Shown piece by piece: positions 51,356-59,876 of a stretch of DNA of 64,000 nucleotides. The number at the start of each line of letters is the position of its first letter. Positions within the stretch are counted from its first letter, which is position 1. The translations under genes and the position numbers were made by a program. The stretch is from JACCXE01 sp963718605 (GTDB lineage: Bacteria; Actinomycetota; Acidimicrobiia; Acidimicrobiales; JACCXE01), in assembly GCA_963718605.1 (NCBI GenBank), contig OY970363.1:496001-560000 (forward strand). Direction: 5' to 3'. The notes beneath the pieces were generated by a model. It saw only the letters and a program-made list of their open reading frames with translations, made no database searches and was not told the origin of the DNA.

Positions 51356-52453
51356 TTAGAGATCGATGGAGACGTTGCCGACGGGCGCGCTCACACAAAT
51401 GCGCACCTCGGTTCCGGCGTCGGTGAGTTCGTTGTTGACGACGTTGCGGACGGTGCCCGTCTGCAACAGGCGCGGGCAGGTGTGGCAGATGCCCATGCGG
51501 CAGCCGTATGCAGGCGTGAGGCCGGCGGCCTCGGCCTGTTCGAGCAGCGGACGCCCGTCATCGGTCGCGGTTGCGCCCGAGGCGCCGAACGTGATGGTGC
51601 CGCCGGTGGACTCGGCGATGACTTGGTCGAGCGTGAAGGCTTCGTCGTGGTGACGTGACTCCAAGCCGGCTTCGGCGTAGTGCGCGCGGACCGCGTTCAT
51701 CAGCGGCGGCGGGCCGCAGACGAACACTTCGGCGTCGGCCCACTGCGGTTCGGCGGCGGCGAGTTGCCCGGCGGTGAAGAAACCGTCGAGGTCCCCGGTG
51801 CCGGGAGCGTCGGTATAGACGCGCACGACGCGCACGTTCGCATGCGCGGCTTCCAACGCGTCGACTTCGTCGCGATAAATGTGATCGTCAGCGCTGAGCG
51901 CGTAGTGCACGAAGGTGACCGGCCCGGCGTGGCCTCCGGCACACAAGGTGCGCAGCATCGACATCACCGGAGTGACGCCGCTACCGCCGCTGATCAGCAG
52001 GACGCGCTCGGGGCGGGCGTCGGGCAGCGCAAACTCTCCTTGCGCCGGGCTGAGCCCGACCACCATGCCGACCTCGGCGTTCTCGACGAGGAAGTTGCTA
52101 ACGGTGCCATGCGGGTGCGCCTTGACGGTCAACTCGATGAGGCCGTCGCGCCCCGCAGCATTCGCCATCGAATAGCAGCGGGTGTGGCGAACCCCGTCGA
52201 TCTCAACGGTCAATTGCGTGTGCTGGCCGGCGCGAAAGCCCGCCCAGTTTCCATTGGGACGCAGCGTCAGGGTGACCGAGGACGCCGTGGTGCGGGCAAC
52301 TGCGGTGACGCGGGCCCGCACCTCGGTGCTTGACCAGGTCGGCACGGCCAGTTCGACGTAGCGATCGACGCCGTGGTGCGTAGCGATGGCATCAACAGCG
52401 CCGATAGCCCGGCGCAGCAAGCGCCGGCTGCGCGTCGCGGTTTCAGTGGACAT
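51356..52453 (-). CDS. Ferredoxin-reductase-type electron donor (FAD + 2Fe-2S) for the desaturase
   Basis: 365 residues from ATG 52453. FAD/NAD domain: GQHTQLTVEIDGVRHTRCYS, LISGGSGVTPVMSMLR, VFVCGPPPLMNAVR. C-terminal plant-type 2Fe-2S: Cys318, Cys323, Cys326 and Cys353 in CRMGICHTC ... EVRIC. This is the Rv3230c-like partner of DesA3, moving electrons from NADPH to the desaturase. There is no Shine-Dalgarno: TACAGT lies six bases before the ATG, so the mRNA is probably leaderless. A longer upstream frame would cross the operator and the tetR gene and is rejected. Confidence 0.93.
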   Translation of the reverse strand: MSTETATRSRRLLRRAIGAVDAIATHHGVDRYVELAVPTWSSTEVRARVTAVARTTASSVTLTLRPNGNWAGFRAGQHTQLTVEIDGVRHTRCYSMANAAGRDGLIELTVKAHPHGTVSNFLVENAEVGMVVGLSPAQGEFALPDARPERVLLISGGSGVTPVMSMLRTLCAGGHAGPVTFVHYALSADDHIYRDEVDALEAAHANVRVVRVYTDAPGTGDLDGFFTAGQLAAAEPQWADAEVFVCGPPPLMNAVRAHYAEAGLESRHHDEAFTLDQVIAESTGGTITFGASGATATDDGRPLLEQAEAAGLTPAYGCRMGICHTCPRLLQTGTVRNVVNNELTDAGTEVRICVSAPVGNVSIDL

Positions 52454-52487
52454 ATGTGCACTGTAAATCGTACAGTGCACATATGTC
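52449..52487. promoter_or_regulatory. 39-bp palindromic operator containing both divergent promoters of the desaturase locus
   Basis: Perfect 17-bp arms (GACATATGTGCACTGTA and its complement) around AATCG. It includes both start codons (minus ATG 52453-52451, plus ATG 52483-52485). Minus promoter: TTGACA (52489-52484), 18 bases, TACAGT (52465-52460), six bases, ATG. Plus promoter: TGGACA (52447-52452), 18 bases, TACAGT (52471-52476), six bases, ATG. A bound TetR dimer pair would block both. Further palindromes GTGAC-AAAA-GTCAC (52502-52515) and GTGAACGATCGTGCAC (52552-52567) lie just inside the regulator frame. Confidence 0.8.
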
Positions 52488-53196
52488 AACCGAAGATGTG
52501 AGTGACAAAAGTCACGTTTCAAGCCATACACCCGGGTATGGTGGCGTTCTAGTGAACGATCGTGCACACCGGTCGCGGCCGTCGACTCGCCGCGAGGGCA
52601 AAGAACTCACGCGTCAGGCCTTGGTGAGGGCGGCGCTCAAGCTGCTTTCGAAAAACAGCTTCGACAGCATCAGCCTGCGCGAAGTGACCCGCGAGGCCGG
52701 CATCTCACCGACCGCGTTCTACCGGCACTTCGACGACATGGAAGAACTGGGTCTCGTACTCGTCGAGGAGGCGTTCAGTTCGCTGCGCGAAATGCTGCGG
52801 GTGGCGCGGGCGGACCCGTCGATGTTCAACGATGCGATTCGGCGGTCGATTCAGGTCCTACTCGCGCACATACGCGCCAACGAGGGCCACATGCGGTTCA
52901 TCGCCCGGGAGCGTCACGGCGGTGTCCGCCGCCTGCGCCGCGCTATCCGCCGCGAGCTCGAGTTGTTCAGCGATGAGCTCGCGACGGACCTCGCGGCGTT
53001 CCCGGTAGTCGGCGCCTGGTCGGTGGAGGACCGGCGCATGTTCTCGTCGCTCGTTGTGGAAACGATGGTCGCGATGGCAGCGGAGCTCATCGAGGCCTCC
53101 CCTTCCGACGAGATCGCGATCACGTCGCGCACTGAGCGTCAGATGCGGCTGATGTTTGTGGGCGTACCAGGCTGGCGATCTCGCCGACCGCTGTAG
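52483..53196 (+). CDS. TetR-family regulator of the desaturase operon (DesT-like)
   Basis: 237 residues from ATG 52483, supported by the promoter six bases upstream; GTG 52552 is an alternative start that still keeps the whole DNA-binding domain. HTH: LTRQALVRAALKLLSKNSFD, SLREVTREAGISPTAFYRHFDDMEELG. The C-terminal ligand domain is helical and unassigned. Divergent from reductase and desaturase, it matches the arrangement of P. aeruginosa DesT with desCB, where the regulator senses acyl-CoA saturation. Autoregulation is inferred from the shared operator. Confidence 0.88.
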   Translation: MSTEDVSDKSHVSSHTPGYGGVLVNDRAHRSRPSTRREGKELTRQALVRAALKLLSKNSFDSISLREVTREAGISPTAFYRHFDDMEELGLVLVEEAFSSLREMLRVARADPSMFNDAIRRSIQVLLAHIRANEGHMRFIARERHGGVRRLRRAIRRELELFSDELATDLAAFPVVGAWSVEDRRMFSSLVVETMVAMAAELIEASPSDEIAITSRTERQMRLMFVGVPGWRSRRPL

Positions 53197-53739
53197 CTAC
53201 CGGTGGCCGAGTGCCTCTTCCAGTTCGCCTTTGTCCATCGACGAACGGCCCTCGATGTCGGATGCCTTGGCCTGCTCCATCAATTCGTCGACCGTGAGGT
53301 CGACAACGATTTCTCCTGCTTCGTCGGCCTCGAGTTGCTCGCCTAGTTCGTTGAGCCGCTCCTGCGAAAACGTCTCGCGCAGCTTCGGGAACATTTCGGA
53401 CTCTTCTTCCTTGGCGTGATGCAGCACGCCGTGCATGAGGATCTCGAACTGGTCCTGCCAATCGCTGTCCGACGGCGAGAGGCCCTCGAGTTCCTTCATG
53501 GCCTTCTTGGCCTCGTGGTGCTCCTGCATCGCCTCCTCGAACATCTTGTTGCCGCCCTGCACCTGTGCCCGCAGGAGCGGATACAGCACTTCCTCTTCGA
53601 TCTTGGTGTGCGCTTTCAGCGCGGTCATCACTTCGGCGAGCAGGCGCTCCTTCTCGGCCGGGTCGGCTGATGCTTCGATGCGCTCGAACAGCGTCTTGGC
53701 TTCTTCATGCTCCTTGGTCAAGAACTCAACGGCATCCAC
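53197..53739 (-). CDS. Hemerythrin-domain protein
   Basis: 180 residues from GTG 53739, six bases after GGAGG; a longer frame starts upstream but lacks a ribosome site. Four-helix bundle with iron ligands KEHEEAK, LKAHTKIEEEVLYPLL (H-x3-E), MQEHHEAKKAM, and LHHAKEEESEMFPKL (H-x3-E). Such cytoplasmic proteins bind O2 or NO, or handle iron and redox stress. The acidic C-terminal extension of about 40 residues is unassigned. Its stop directly abuts the tetR stop. Confidence 0.9.
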   Translation of the reverse strand: MDAVEFLTKEHEEAKTLFERIEASADPAEKERLLAEVMTALKAHTKIEEEVLYPLLRAQVQGGNKMFEEAMQEHHEAKKAMKELEGLSPSDSDWQDQFEILMHGVLHHAKEEESEMFPKLRETFSQERLNELGEQLEADEAGEIVVDLTVDELMEQAKASDIEGRSSMDKGELEEALGHR

Positions 53740-53822
53740 TGAGGGCCTCCTTGGGGAACGGATACGTGCGTTAGAGCTACCCGGACCGGCGCCGGTCAAA
53801 CCCGTCGGCGAGAATCACACCG

Positions 53823-54572
53823 GTGAGCGTGCTCAGGGTTGCGAGCTTCAACATTCGCAACGGCTTGGCGTTCGACTGGCGTCACTGTTGGTGGTTGCGA
53901 CGACGCGCCACCCTCGCCGCGATCCTCGAGCTCAACGCCGACGTCGTCGGCCTGCAAGAGGCGTACCGGTTTCAACTCCGGTGGTTGACCGCGCGGCTTG
54001 GCGACATGACCGTCGTTGGCGATGGCCGCTCGCATCGGCGTCGCGGCGAACACACGGCCCTCCTCGTGCGTTCGACGGCCGCCACCGTCATCACCACGAC
54101 CACGCAGTGGTTCGGCGCCAGTTCCGACCGTCCCGGTACCCGCCTCGCTGGCGCGCGGTTGCCGCGGATCGCGACCACGGCTGAGCTGCTGTTGGTGGAC
54201 GGGGCCACGCTCTCGGTAACAAGCACGCACCTCGACGAGCGCTCGAACGAGCGGCGGCTTGAAAGCGTCAAGCAACTGATGACATGGCTCCCCCACGACG
54301 CCTCGGCCCAGGTGGTGCTTGGTGACCTCAACGCCACGCCGGACAGTCCGGTAGTCGGCCAGTTCGTCGAGAACGGGTTCACGCGCGCCGACACCGGACC
54401 GAGCGGCACCGTCCATCAATTCAGCGGGCGAACCGACGGCCGCATCCTCGACCACATCCTCGTCCGCGGGCCCGTCACCGTTGCCGCCGCCGGCGTGAGC
54501 CACGCCCGGCCGGGTGGGGCCCTGCCGTCAGATCACTGGCCCGTGTGGGCCGACCTGGAGGTCGCGGAGTGA
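53823..54572 (+). CDS. Endonuclease/exonuclease/phosphatase-family hydrolase
   Basis: 249 residues from GTG 53823. Motifs in order: VASFNIRNG (Asn), VVGLQEAYRFQLRWL (metal Glu), LLLVDGATLSVTSTHLDERS (His), VVLGDLNATPDSPVVGQ (Asp-x-Asn), and PSDHWPVWADLEV (Asp-His). All catalytic positions are present. The fold covers nucleases, sphingomyelinases and inositol phosphatases; cytoplasmic here, no signal peptide. Stop overlaps the next start as GTGA, giving a two-gene operon with the kinase. Confidence 0.92.
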   Translation: MSVLRVASFNIRNGLAFDWRHCWWLRRRATLAAILELNADVVGLQEAYRFQLRWLTARLGDMTVVGDGRSHRRRGEHTALLVRSTAATVITTTTQWFGASSDRPGTRLAGARLPRIATTAELLLVDGATLSVTSTHLDERSNERRLESVKQLMTWLPHDASAQVVLGDLNATPDSPVVGQFVENGFTRADTGPSGTVHQFSGRTDGRILDHILVRGPVTVAAAGVSHARPGGALPSDHWPVWADLEVAE

Positions 54573-55441
54573 GCGACCCGCGCCTCGCTGATGCCATCAG
54601 CGACGCGCTCGGCGAACGCGTGGTGGAGATGACCTCGGTGCGCGGCGGCGACGTCGCCGAGGCGTACCGCGTGCGGCTCGCTAACGGAGGGCTCGCATTC
54701 GCGAAGACGCACCGCGCTCCCCCGCCCGGCTTCTTCACGACCGAGGCGGCGGGGTTGCGATGGCTACGCGACGCCAACGCGCTGCGCGTCCCCGCGGTGC
54801 TTGCCGCCAGCGACGGCGATCAGGCCCGTCCGCCCCTGCTAGTGCTTGAGTGGATCGACGCGGTCGGCGACGCGCCCGACGAAGTCGACTTCGGTCGCCG
54901 TTTGGCCGAATTGCATCGCACCGGCGCGCCAGCCTTCGGCCGGGAGGACCGGCGCACTACCGGCAGCCGCGGCCTGCCCAACCAGCCATGCGCGTCGTGG
55001 GCGGAGTTCTTCGCGACGCAGCGTCTGCAACCGATCGCGCAACTCCTACGCGACGCGCCCCACGTCGACGACAGCCTGGCAACCCGACTCGAGTCGATCG
55101 CGGCACATATCGACGCGTTTGCGGGCCCGCCCGAGACACCGGCTCGGCTCCACGGCGACCTGTGGGCGGGCAACCGCCTGGTAGATCGGTCCGGCCGGTC
55201 GTGGTTGATCGATCCTGCGTGCTTCGGTGGGCATCGCGAATTCGACCTCGCCATGATGCGTCTCTTCGGCGGTTTCGGCGACGCGGCATTTCGTGCTTAC
55301 GACGAGATGTATCCGCTCGCGCCGGGGTGCGCGGAGCGCGTTCCACTGCACCAACTCGCGCCCATCGGCATTCATGCCGTGAAGTTCCGCGGTGCCTACG
55401 TATCGGGCTTGGACCGAACGCTCCGCGCGCTGGGCGCGTGA
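54569..55441 (+). CDS. Fructosamine kinase-like protein (FN3K family)
   Basis: 290 residues from GTG 54569. ATP-binding N-lobe RGGDVAEAYRVRLANGGLAF with FAKTHR; FFTTEAAGLRWLRDANALRVP; catalytic RLHGDLWAGNRLVD; metal LIDPACFGGHREFDLAMMRLFGGF. These match FN3K kinases, which phosphorylate sugar-modified amines so that glycation is removed. The last 46 bases overlap the DNA ligase gene on the other strand. Confidence 0.92.
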   Translation: MSDPRLADAISDALGERVVEMTSVRGGDVAEAYRVRLANGGLAFAKTHRAPPPGFFTTEAAGLRWLRDANALRVPAVLAASDGDQARPPLLVLEWIDAVGDAPDEVDFGRRLAELHRTGAPAFGREDRRTTGSRGLPNQPCASWAEFFATQRLQPIAQLLRDAPHVDDSLATRLESIAAHIDAFAGPPETPARLHGDLWAGNRLVDRSGRSWLIDPACFGGHREFDLAMMRLFGGFGDAAFRAYDEMYPLAPGCAERVPLHQLAPIGIHAVKFRGAYVSGLDRTLRALGA

Positions 55442-56307
55442 CCCACGTGCAACTTTTTTTCACGCACGACGTCGCGCGGCGCCTTGTCGTCGCGCACGCG
55501 GATAAACCGCGGATGCCGGAGCTTGCCCTCGCCCGTCCACTGCATGAATCCGACGTCGACGACGATCTCGGGCCGCACCCAGTGCGCTTGTTTCTTGGGC
55601 AAGTTCGTACCGCGCGTGAACGGCGGCTCCGGGATCTCTGAGTCGAGTAGCGCCGCGTACAGATCGCGAAGTAGTTGGGTGTCGAAACCCGTCCCGAGCT
55701 TGCCGGCGAACACAAAGTCATCGCCCTCGAAGTAACCGATGAGCAGCGCGCCGAAGCCAACCCGGGCGCCGCGTGGTTCAGTGAACCCACCGACCACGAA
55801 CTCTTGGGACGCGTCGCACTTCATCTTCAGCCACGCCCTTGACCGCTTGTGTTCGTAGACCGAGTCGCGTCGCTTGGCCATCACCCCTTCCCACCCTTCG
55901 CGGCACGCCCGCGCGTACGCGGCGAGGCCGTCTTCGGGCAGCGGCTCTACCAACTCCAGCGGCGCCCGCCACTCGAAGTGCTCGCGCAACAACTGCTTAC
56001 GCGTTTCGAGCGGAAGCTTCGTGACGTCGTGACCCTCCAACCGCAGGATGTCGAACACCGAGTACAGGCCCGCGACCATCTCGCCGTCGAGCACGACATC
56101 GGTAAGGCCCTGGGCCATCAGCGCCGCCTCCACCTCGGGATGACGGTGACGAATGCGGTTGCGCGTAAGCAATGTGGCGTCGTGCTCGGTTACGAACGCC
56201 AGGTACCGGAACCCGTCCAGCTTGCGTTCGAAGATCCAGTCCGGGTCGTCGAAGCGTTCGTCGGTAAGCGTCGCCGCCATCGGCTCAACCCAATCCATCG
56301 CCCCCAT
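55396..56307 (-). CDS. ATP-dependent DNA ligase (LigC/LigD-ligase-domain type)
   Basis: 303 residues. Nucleotidylated Lys29 in FERKLDGFR (motif I), then VVLDGEMVA (III), FDILR, EGVMAKRRDSVYEHKRSRAWLKMK (IV/V), and an OB-fold with EIVVDVGFMQWTGEGKLRHP ending RVRDDKAPRDVV, as in LigD ligase domains. It seals nicks, likely in repair or non-homologous end joining; no Ku or polymerase domain is in this window. GAGGGGG lies just before the ATG. A 51-bp hairpin repeat starts 16 bases upstream. Confidence 0.92.
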   Translation of the reverse strand: MGAMDWVEPMAATLTDERFDDPDWIFERKLDGFRYLAFVTEHDATLLTRNRIRHRHPEVEAALMAQGLTDVVLDGEMVAGLYSVFDILRLEGHDVTKLPLETRKQLLREHFEWRAPLELVEPLPEDGLAAYARACREGWEGVMAKRRDSVYEHKRSRAWLKMKCDASQEFVVGGFTEPRGARVGFGALLIGYFEGDDFVFAGKLGTGFDTQLLRDLYAALLDSEIPEPPFTRGTNLPKKQAHWVRPEIVVDVGFMQWTGEGKLRHPRFIRVRDDKAPRDVVREKKLHVGHAPSARSVRSKPDT

Positions 56308-56322
56308 CGTGCCCCCTCATTT

Positions 56323-56373
56323 CATTCTTGTAACCGTCAGTAGCAAAAAGCCGGGCGTACGGATACAAGAACG
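56323..56373. repeat. Hairpin-forming intergenic repeat, copy A
   Basis: 51 bases beginning CATTCTTGTAACCGTCAGTA and ending ACGGATACAAGAACG, with outer arms TTCTTGTA/TACAAGAA and inner CCGT/ACGG. The middle has TAGCAAAAAG. Copy B (62912-62963) is the same element with few changes. Both sit 15-20 bases upstream of a minus-strand start codon. Confidence 0.75.
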
Positions 56374-56458
56374 TCTGTCGTCGAGGTTGCTCCGGCTGCA
56401 CGGCGGGTAAAAGTCATTCCGCGACGGGCAGGGTGCCCGTCAGAGGAGGACACCGCAG

Positions 56459-56680
56459 GTGCGCTGGGTCACGAGCATTCTGTTTGCGGTAGTGGGAACC
56501 GCTCTGCGGTTCGCGGCGAGCGCGCAAATGGCGGGCTTCAAGATGCACGCGCTGGGCGCGACGCTCATGGTCATCGGCCTGACGGCATTCGTGGGAATGG
56601 TGTCAGCGCGGGCGTCGTGGGTCGCCGCTAGACGAAGCCAGACACGCGATGAGGCTGATAGGGCTCTTCTAGGCGTTTGA
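56459..56680 (+). CDS. Small two-helix membrane protein (DUF6458-like)
   Basis: 73 residues from GTG 56459, with GGAGG nine bases upstream. VTSILFAVVGTALRFAASA, a short loop (AQMAGFKMHALG), and ATLMVIGLTAFVGMVSA. The spacing of two helices around a V-x-G-V/F-x-L/M-x-x-x-G loop resembles the small actinobacterial DUF6458 proteins. Function unknown. The last 53 bases overlap the aldo/keto reductase gene tail to tail. Confidence 0.7.
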   Translation: MRWVTSILFAVVGTALRFAASAQMAGFKMHALGATLMVIGLTAFVGMVSARASWVAARRSQTRDEADRALLGV

Positions 56681-57602
56681 CTTCCTCGGCCGAGAGGGTG
56701 AGTTCGACCGCGCTCACCGCGTCGTCGATGTGGTGCGGCTTGGTCGCCCCAATGATCGGTGCCGCGATGCCCGGCTTCGTCAACATCCACGCGAGCGCCA
56801 CCTGCGCGGCTGACACGCCCCGTTCGCCAGCCACTTCGGCAACCCGCTCGACGATCACTTGGTCGCCGTCGTTGTAGAGCAACTTGCCGAACGCGTCGGT
56901 TTCCGAACGGCTGGTGACCGAGTCCCACGGACGCGTGAGACGCCCGCGTGCGAGCGGGCTCCACGGGATTAACCCGATGCCCTGGTCGCGACAGAGCGGG
57001 ATCATCTCGCGCTCTTCCTCCCGGTAAATCAGGTTGTAGTGGTTCTGCATCGTCACGAATCGAGCCCAGCCATTGGCTTTGGACAGCGACAGCGCCTGCG
57101 CGAACTGCCACGCCCACATGGACGACGCGCCGATGTAACGGGCCTTGCCCGCGCGCACGACATCGTTGAGCGCCTCGAGCGTTTCCTCGATCGGTGTAGC
57201 GGGATCGAACCGATGGATTTGGTAGAGGTCGACGTAGTCCGTGCCGAGGCGCCGCAGGCTGTGATCGATCTCGGTGAGAATCGCCTTGCGGGAAAGCCCA
57301 CCGCCGTTTGGCCCGGGCCGCATCGTTCCGTGCACCTTGGTCGCAATCACTACCCAGTCGCGGTCGACGCCGAGTGCGGCGAGGGCGCGCCCGAGAAACT
57401 CTTCGCTGGTTCCGCCCGAGTACACGTTCGCGCTGTCGAAGAAGTTGATGCCGGCGTCGAGCGCCTGGCGGAAAAACGGACGCGCCGTTTCCTCGTCGAG
57501 CGCCCACGGATGCCCGCCTTTGGACGCATCGGCGTAGCTCATGCAGCCGAGACAAATGCGCGACACGTCCAAGCCAGTTCGGCCGAGCTTCACGTATTCC
57601 AT
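56628..57602 (-). CDS. Aldo/keto reductase
   Basis: 324 residues from ATG 57602. LGRTGLDVSRICLGCMSY at the start, catalytic Asp-Tyr in NFFDSANVYSGGTSEEFLG, Lys in VVIATKVHG, DYVDLYQIHRFDP, QNHYNLIYREEEREMIPLC, and SPLARGRLTRPW for NADPH. A full-length YdhF/YhdN-like enzyme of the C-terminal type ending GATKPHHIDDAV. It reduces aldehydes or ketones with NADPH. An upstream in-frame extension overlaps the CoA-transferase and is rejected. Confidence 0.93.
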   Translation of the reverse strand: MEYVKLGRTGLDVSRICLGCMSYADASKGGHPWALDEETARPFFRQALDAGINFFDSANVYSGGTSEEFLGRALAALGVDRDWVVIATKVHGTMRPGPNGGGLSRKAILTEIDHSLRRLGTDYVDLYQIHRFDPATPIEETLEALNDVVRAGKARYIGASSMWAWQFAQALSLSKANGWARFVTMQNHYNLIYREEEREMIPLCRDQGIGLIPWSPLARGRLTRPWDSVTSRSETDAFGKLLYNDGDQVIVERVAEVAGERGVSAAQVALAWMLTKPGIAAPIIGATKPHHIDDAVSAVELTLSAEEVKRLEEPYQPHRVSGFV

Positions 57603-57612
57603 GACGGTCTTC

Positions 57613-58923
57613 TTATCCCATCGGCGAGCGGCCACCGCTCGCGCGGGCCGCGGCTTCGAGGAGTCCGTCGCGGAAGGTCGGGTGGGCAATCGCGGCGAGC
57701 GCCTGGCCGCGCTGGTGCACGGTGAGGCCCTGCAGCGAAGCGGCGCCGTACTCGGTGACAACGACGTCGACTTGATGGCGCGGGGTCGTGATCACGGTGC
57801 CCGCCTCGAACCACGGCACGATGCGCGAACGCGTCTCGCCTCCGATCGTGAGCGTGGACGGAAGGGCGATGATCGAGCACGCCTCGAGCGCGAGGGCCGG
57901 GCCCGACACGAAGTCCTCGTGTCCACCGATGCCCGAGAACTGCGCGCCGTGGATCGTGTCGGCGACGACCTGGCCGTGGATGTCCAACGCCAGTGCGCCG
58001 TTGATCGTCACGCAGCGACGGTTGCGACCGATGGTCTCGGGCGAGTTGACGATGTCAGCGGGAAGGAACGCGACGTCGTGGTTGTCTTTCAGCCAGGTGT
58101 ACAACTCCGCCGTGCCGGCCGCGAACGTGGCAACAGACACGCCGTCGAACTGCCCCTTCTGGTTGGTCACCTTTCCGGACTGGTGCAGCCGCATCAGACC
58201 CGTCGTGAACATTTCCGAGTGGATGCCGTAGTCGCCGCCGTCGGCCTCGGCGAGCAGCCCGGCGACGACCGACGGGATCGAGCCAATGCCGGTCTGCAGC
58301 GTGGCGCCTTCGGGGACGAAGGCCTGTACGTGCCCGGCGATCGCACGGTCGACATCGGTGGGTGGAGCGTCCGCGATCTCGATTGGCTTCGCGTCGCTTT
58401 CGACGAGCACGTCGATCTCGTCGATGTGCAACCGGTGTTGGTGCGCGGGTGGCAGGCCGAACGTACGCGGGAAGTGGTCGGACACTTCGACCACGACGAG
58501 GCGATCCGGGTCGGCGGCCGCCGCGTGCAACTCGGCGACCGACGCGCCCGCGTGCAGCGAGAGGCTGCAGAAGCCGTCGCCGTCGGGACGGGCCGCGGCC
58601 GTTGCCATTACACGCGGGTTGGCTTCGGCCAGGAGCGGGATACCGCGTCTGAAGTCGGTTGGGGTAAAGCTGATGTTGGCGCCGGTGTCGCGCAGGCCGC
58701 GCTCGAGCGGGCCGTAGAAGCCGCTCAGGTAGTGCACGTTCGGATGCGCGAATACGTCGGATAGCACCGTGAGCAACGAACTCATTATTCGCAGTTCGGT
58801 CCAGTCGGTGCGGCGGCCGAGGGCTTCGACAAACGCCGGCGGTTGCCCCGGGCCGAGGGGGAGGCAGAGCACATCGGTCGTCCGCAATTCGGCCGCGGCC
58901 TCGTCGGCAGTCAGGGTTCGCAT
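57613..58923 (-). CDS. Acetyl-CoA hydrolase/transferase-family CoA-transferase (4-hydroxybutyrate type)
   Basis: 436 residues from ATG 58923. Two CoA-transferase domains with catalytic Glu in DYGIHSEMFTTGLMRL, VTNQKGQFDGVSVATF, GGHEDFVSGPALA, GETRSRIVPWFEAG, and VVTEYGAASLQGLTVHQRG near the C-terminus, all typical of the Cat1/4-hydroxybutyrate CoA-transferase family. It would exchange CoA between acyl groups. It starts 49 bases from the divergent Tat protein and ends 11 bases before the aldo/keto reductase start, likely one operon. Confidence 0.9.
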   Translation of the reverse strand: MRTLTADEAAAELRTTDVLCLPLGPGQPPAFVEALGRRTDWTELRIMSSLLTVLSDVFAHPNVHYLSGFYGPLERGLRDTGANISFTPTDFRRGIPLLAEANPRVMATAAARPDGDGFCSLSLHAGASVAELHAAAADPDRLVVVEVSDHFPRTFGLPPAHQHRLHIDEIDVLVESDAKPIEIADAPPTDVDRAIAGHVQAFVPEGATLQTGIGSIPSVVAGLLAEADGGDYGIHSEMFTTGLMRLHQSGKVTNQKGQFDGVSVATFAAGTAELYTWLKDNHDVAFLPADIVNSPETIGRNRRCVTINGALALDIHGQVVADTIHGAQFSGIGGHEDFVSGPALALEACSIIALPSTLTIGGETRSRIVPWFEAGTVITTPRHQVDVVVTEYGAASLQGLTVHQRGQALAAIAHPTFRDGLLEAAARASGGRSPMG

Positions 58924-58971
58924 GGACAACTTCTACCCCGCGGAAGCGAACAGGCGTATGGTCCGTTTCGC

Positions 58972-59865
58972 GTGGCTGACAACTCTCTGACCCGTCGCGA
59001 TTTTCTGGCCAGAAGTGGCGTGCTCGGAGCGCTCGTCGCGCTGTACTCGGTCGCCGGGCCCGGTGCGATGCCGAGTTGGGCGCAATCGCCCGACGATCTG
59101 GCGCCGGTGCTCGCGGTGATCCGCACGGCGTTAGAGGAGTTGGCCCGCGACACGTTCGCCGGCCTCGCCGCCTTCGTCGTGCCCGGTAACGATCCGTACT
59201 CGGTGGCCCAAGGTATGACGTCGCCGAAGCCGGGCGCGATCGCAGCCAAGACGACGCAGTTCCTCCTCGACTCGGCCGACTTCTTTGTGACGCTGCCAGA
59301 TCGCAACCTCGCCGGCCTCGCGGTGGGTTTGTCGGAAGGGTTGAAGACCTCGCCGCTGCCGCTGCCGCCCGAACTCGCGATGATTCCGCTGACGGTCACC
59401 AACCAACTCGACGAGGCCATCCGCGCCTACACCGAGAACGATCAGCCGATTCCACTGTCGCTGGTCTTCGCGCTCACGATCAATCAGCTCGCCGTCGTCA
59501 CCAACCCGGCCTCGGTCAACGGCGCGTTCCTGTCCCCCTTCGCGCGGCTCAGCTACACCGACAAATTGAAGGCGTGGTCGATGTTCGAAGGCGCCAACCC
59601 CGACCTTGTCGAGATCTTCGACGCGAATCTGCCCGAAGCCGAGACCGAAACGGTGTCGGGCCTGCTGCGGTTCGCGTCAGGGGCGCTGCTCGAATTCGCG
59701 GGGTTCGGCACGATGACCGAGTACTCGACGTTCGATCCCGTCACGCGCAAGCTGACCGGTCGGCCGGTCGGCTGGACCATCGCTGGCTATCAGCCCAACG
59801 GGCGGGTCGAAGGCTGGCCTGAGTTCATCGGCTACCTCGAAGACCGGAAGCAGGTGACGGAGTAG
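58972..59865 (+). CDS. Tat-exported small subunit of a GMC dehydrogenase (gluconate 2-dehydrogenase subunit 3-like)
   Basis: 297 residues from GTG 58972; upstream extension would overlap the divergent CoA-transferase. Twin-arginine signal LTRRDFLARSGVLGALVALY ... SWAQ. Then ELARDTFAGLAAFVVPGNDPY and a conserved end (YSTFDPVTRKLTGRPVGW ... WPEFIGYLEDRK) like subunit 3 of membrane gluconate dehydrogenases. It lies 11 bases before a GMC flavoprotein that has no signal of its own, so it may carry its partner across the membrane folded. Confidence 0.8.
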   Translation: MADNSLTRRDFLARSGVLGALVALYSVAGPGAMPSWAQSPDDLAPVLAVIRTALEELARDTFAGLAAFVVPGNDPYSVAQGMTSPKPGAIAAKTTQFLLDSADFFVTLPDRNLAGLAVGLSEGLKTSPLPLPPELAMIPLTVTNQLDEAIRAYTENDQPIPLSLVFALTINQLAVVTNPASVNGAFLSPFARLSYTDKLKAWSMFEGANPDLVEIFDANLPEAETETVSGLLRFASGALLEFAGFGTMTEYSTFDPVTRKLTGRPVGWTIAGYQPNGRVEGWPEFIGYLEDRKQVTE

Positions 59866-59876
59866 TCGCGCGCGAC

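Noticed and set aside
56323..56373. Rho-independent terminator
   Set aside because: The A/T run lies in the loop, not after the stem, and a second copy occupies a promoter-side position.
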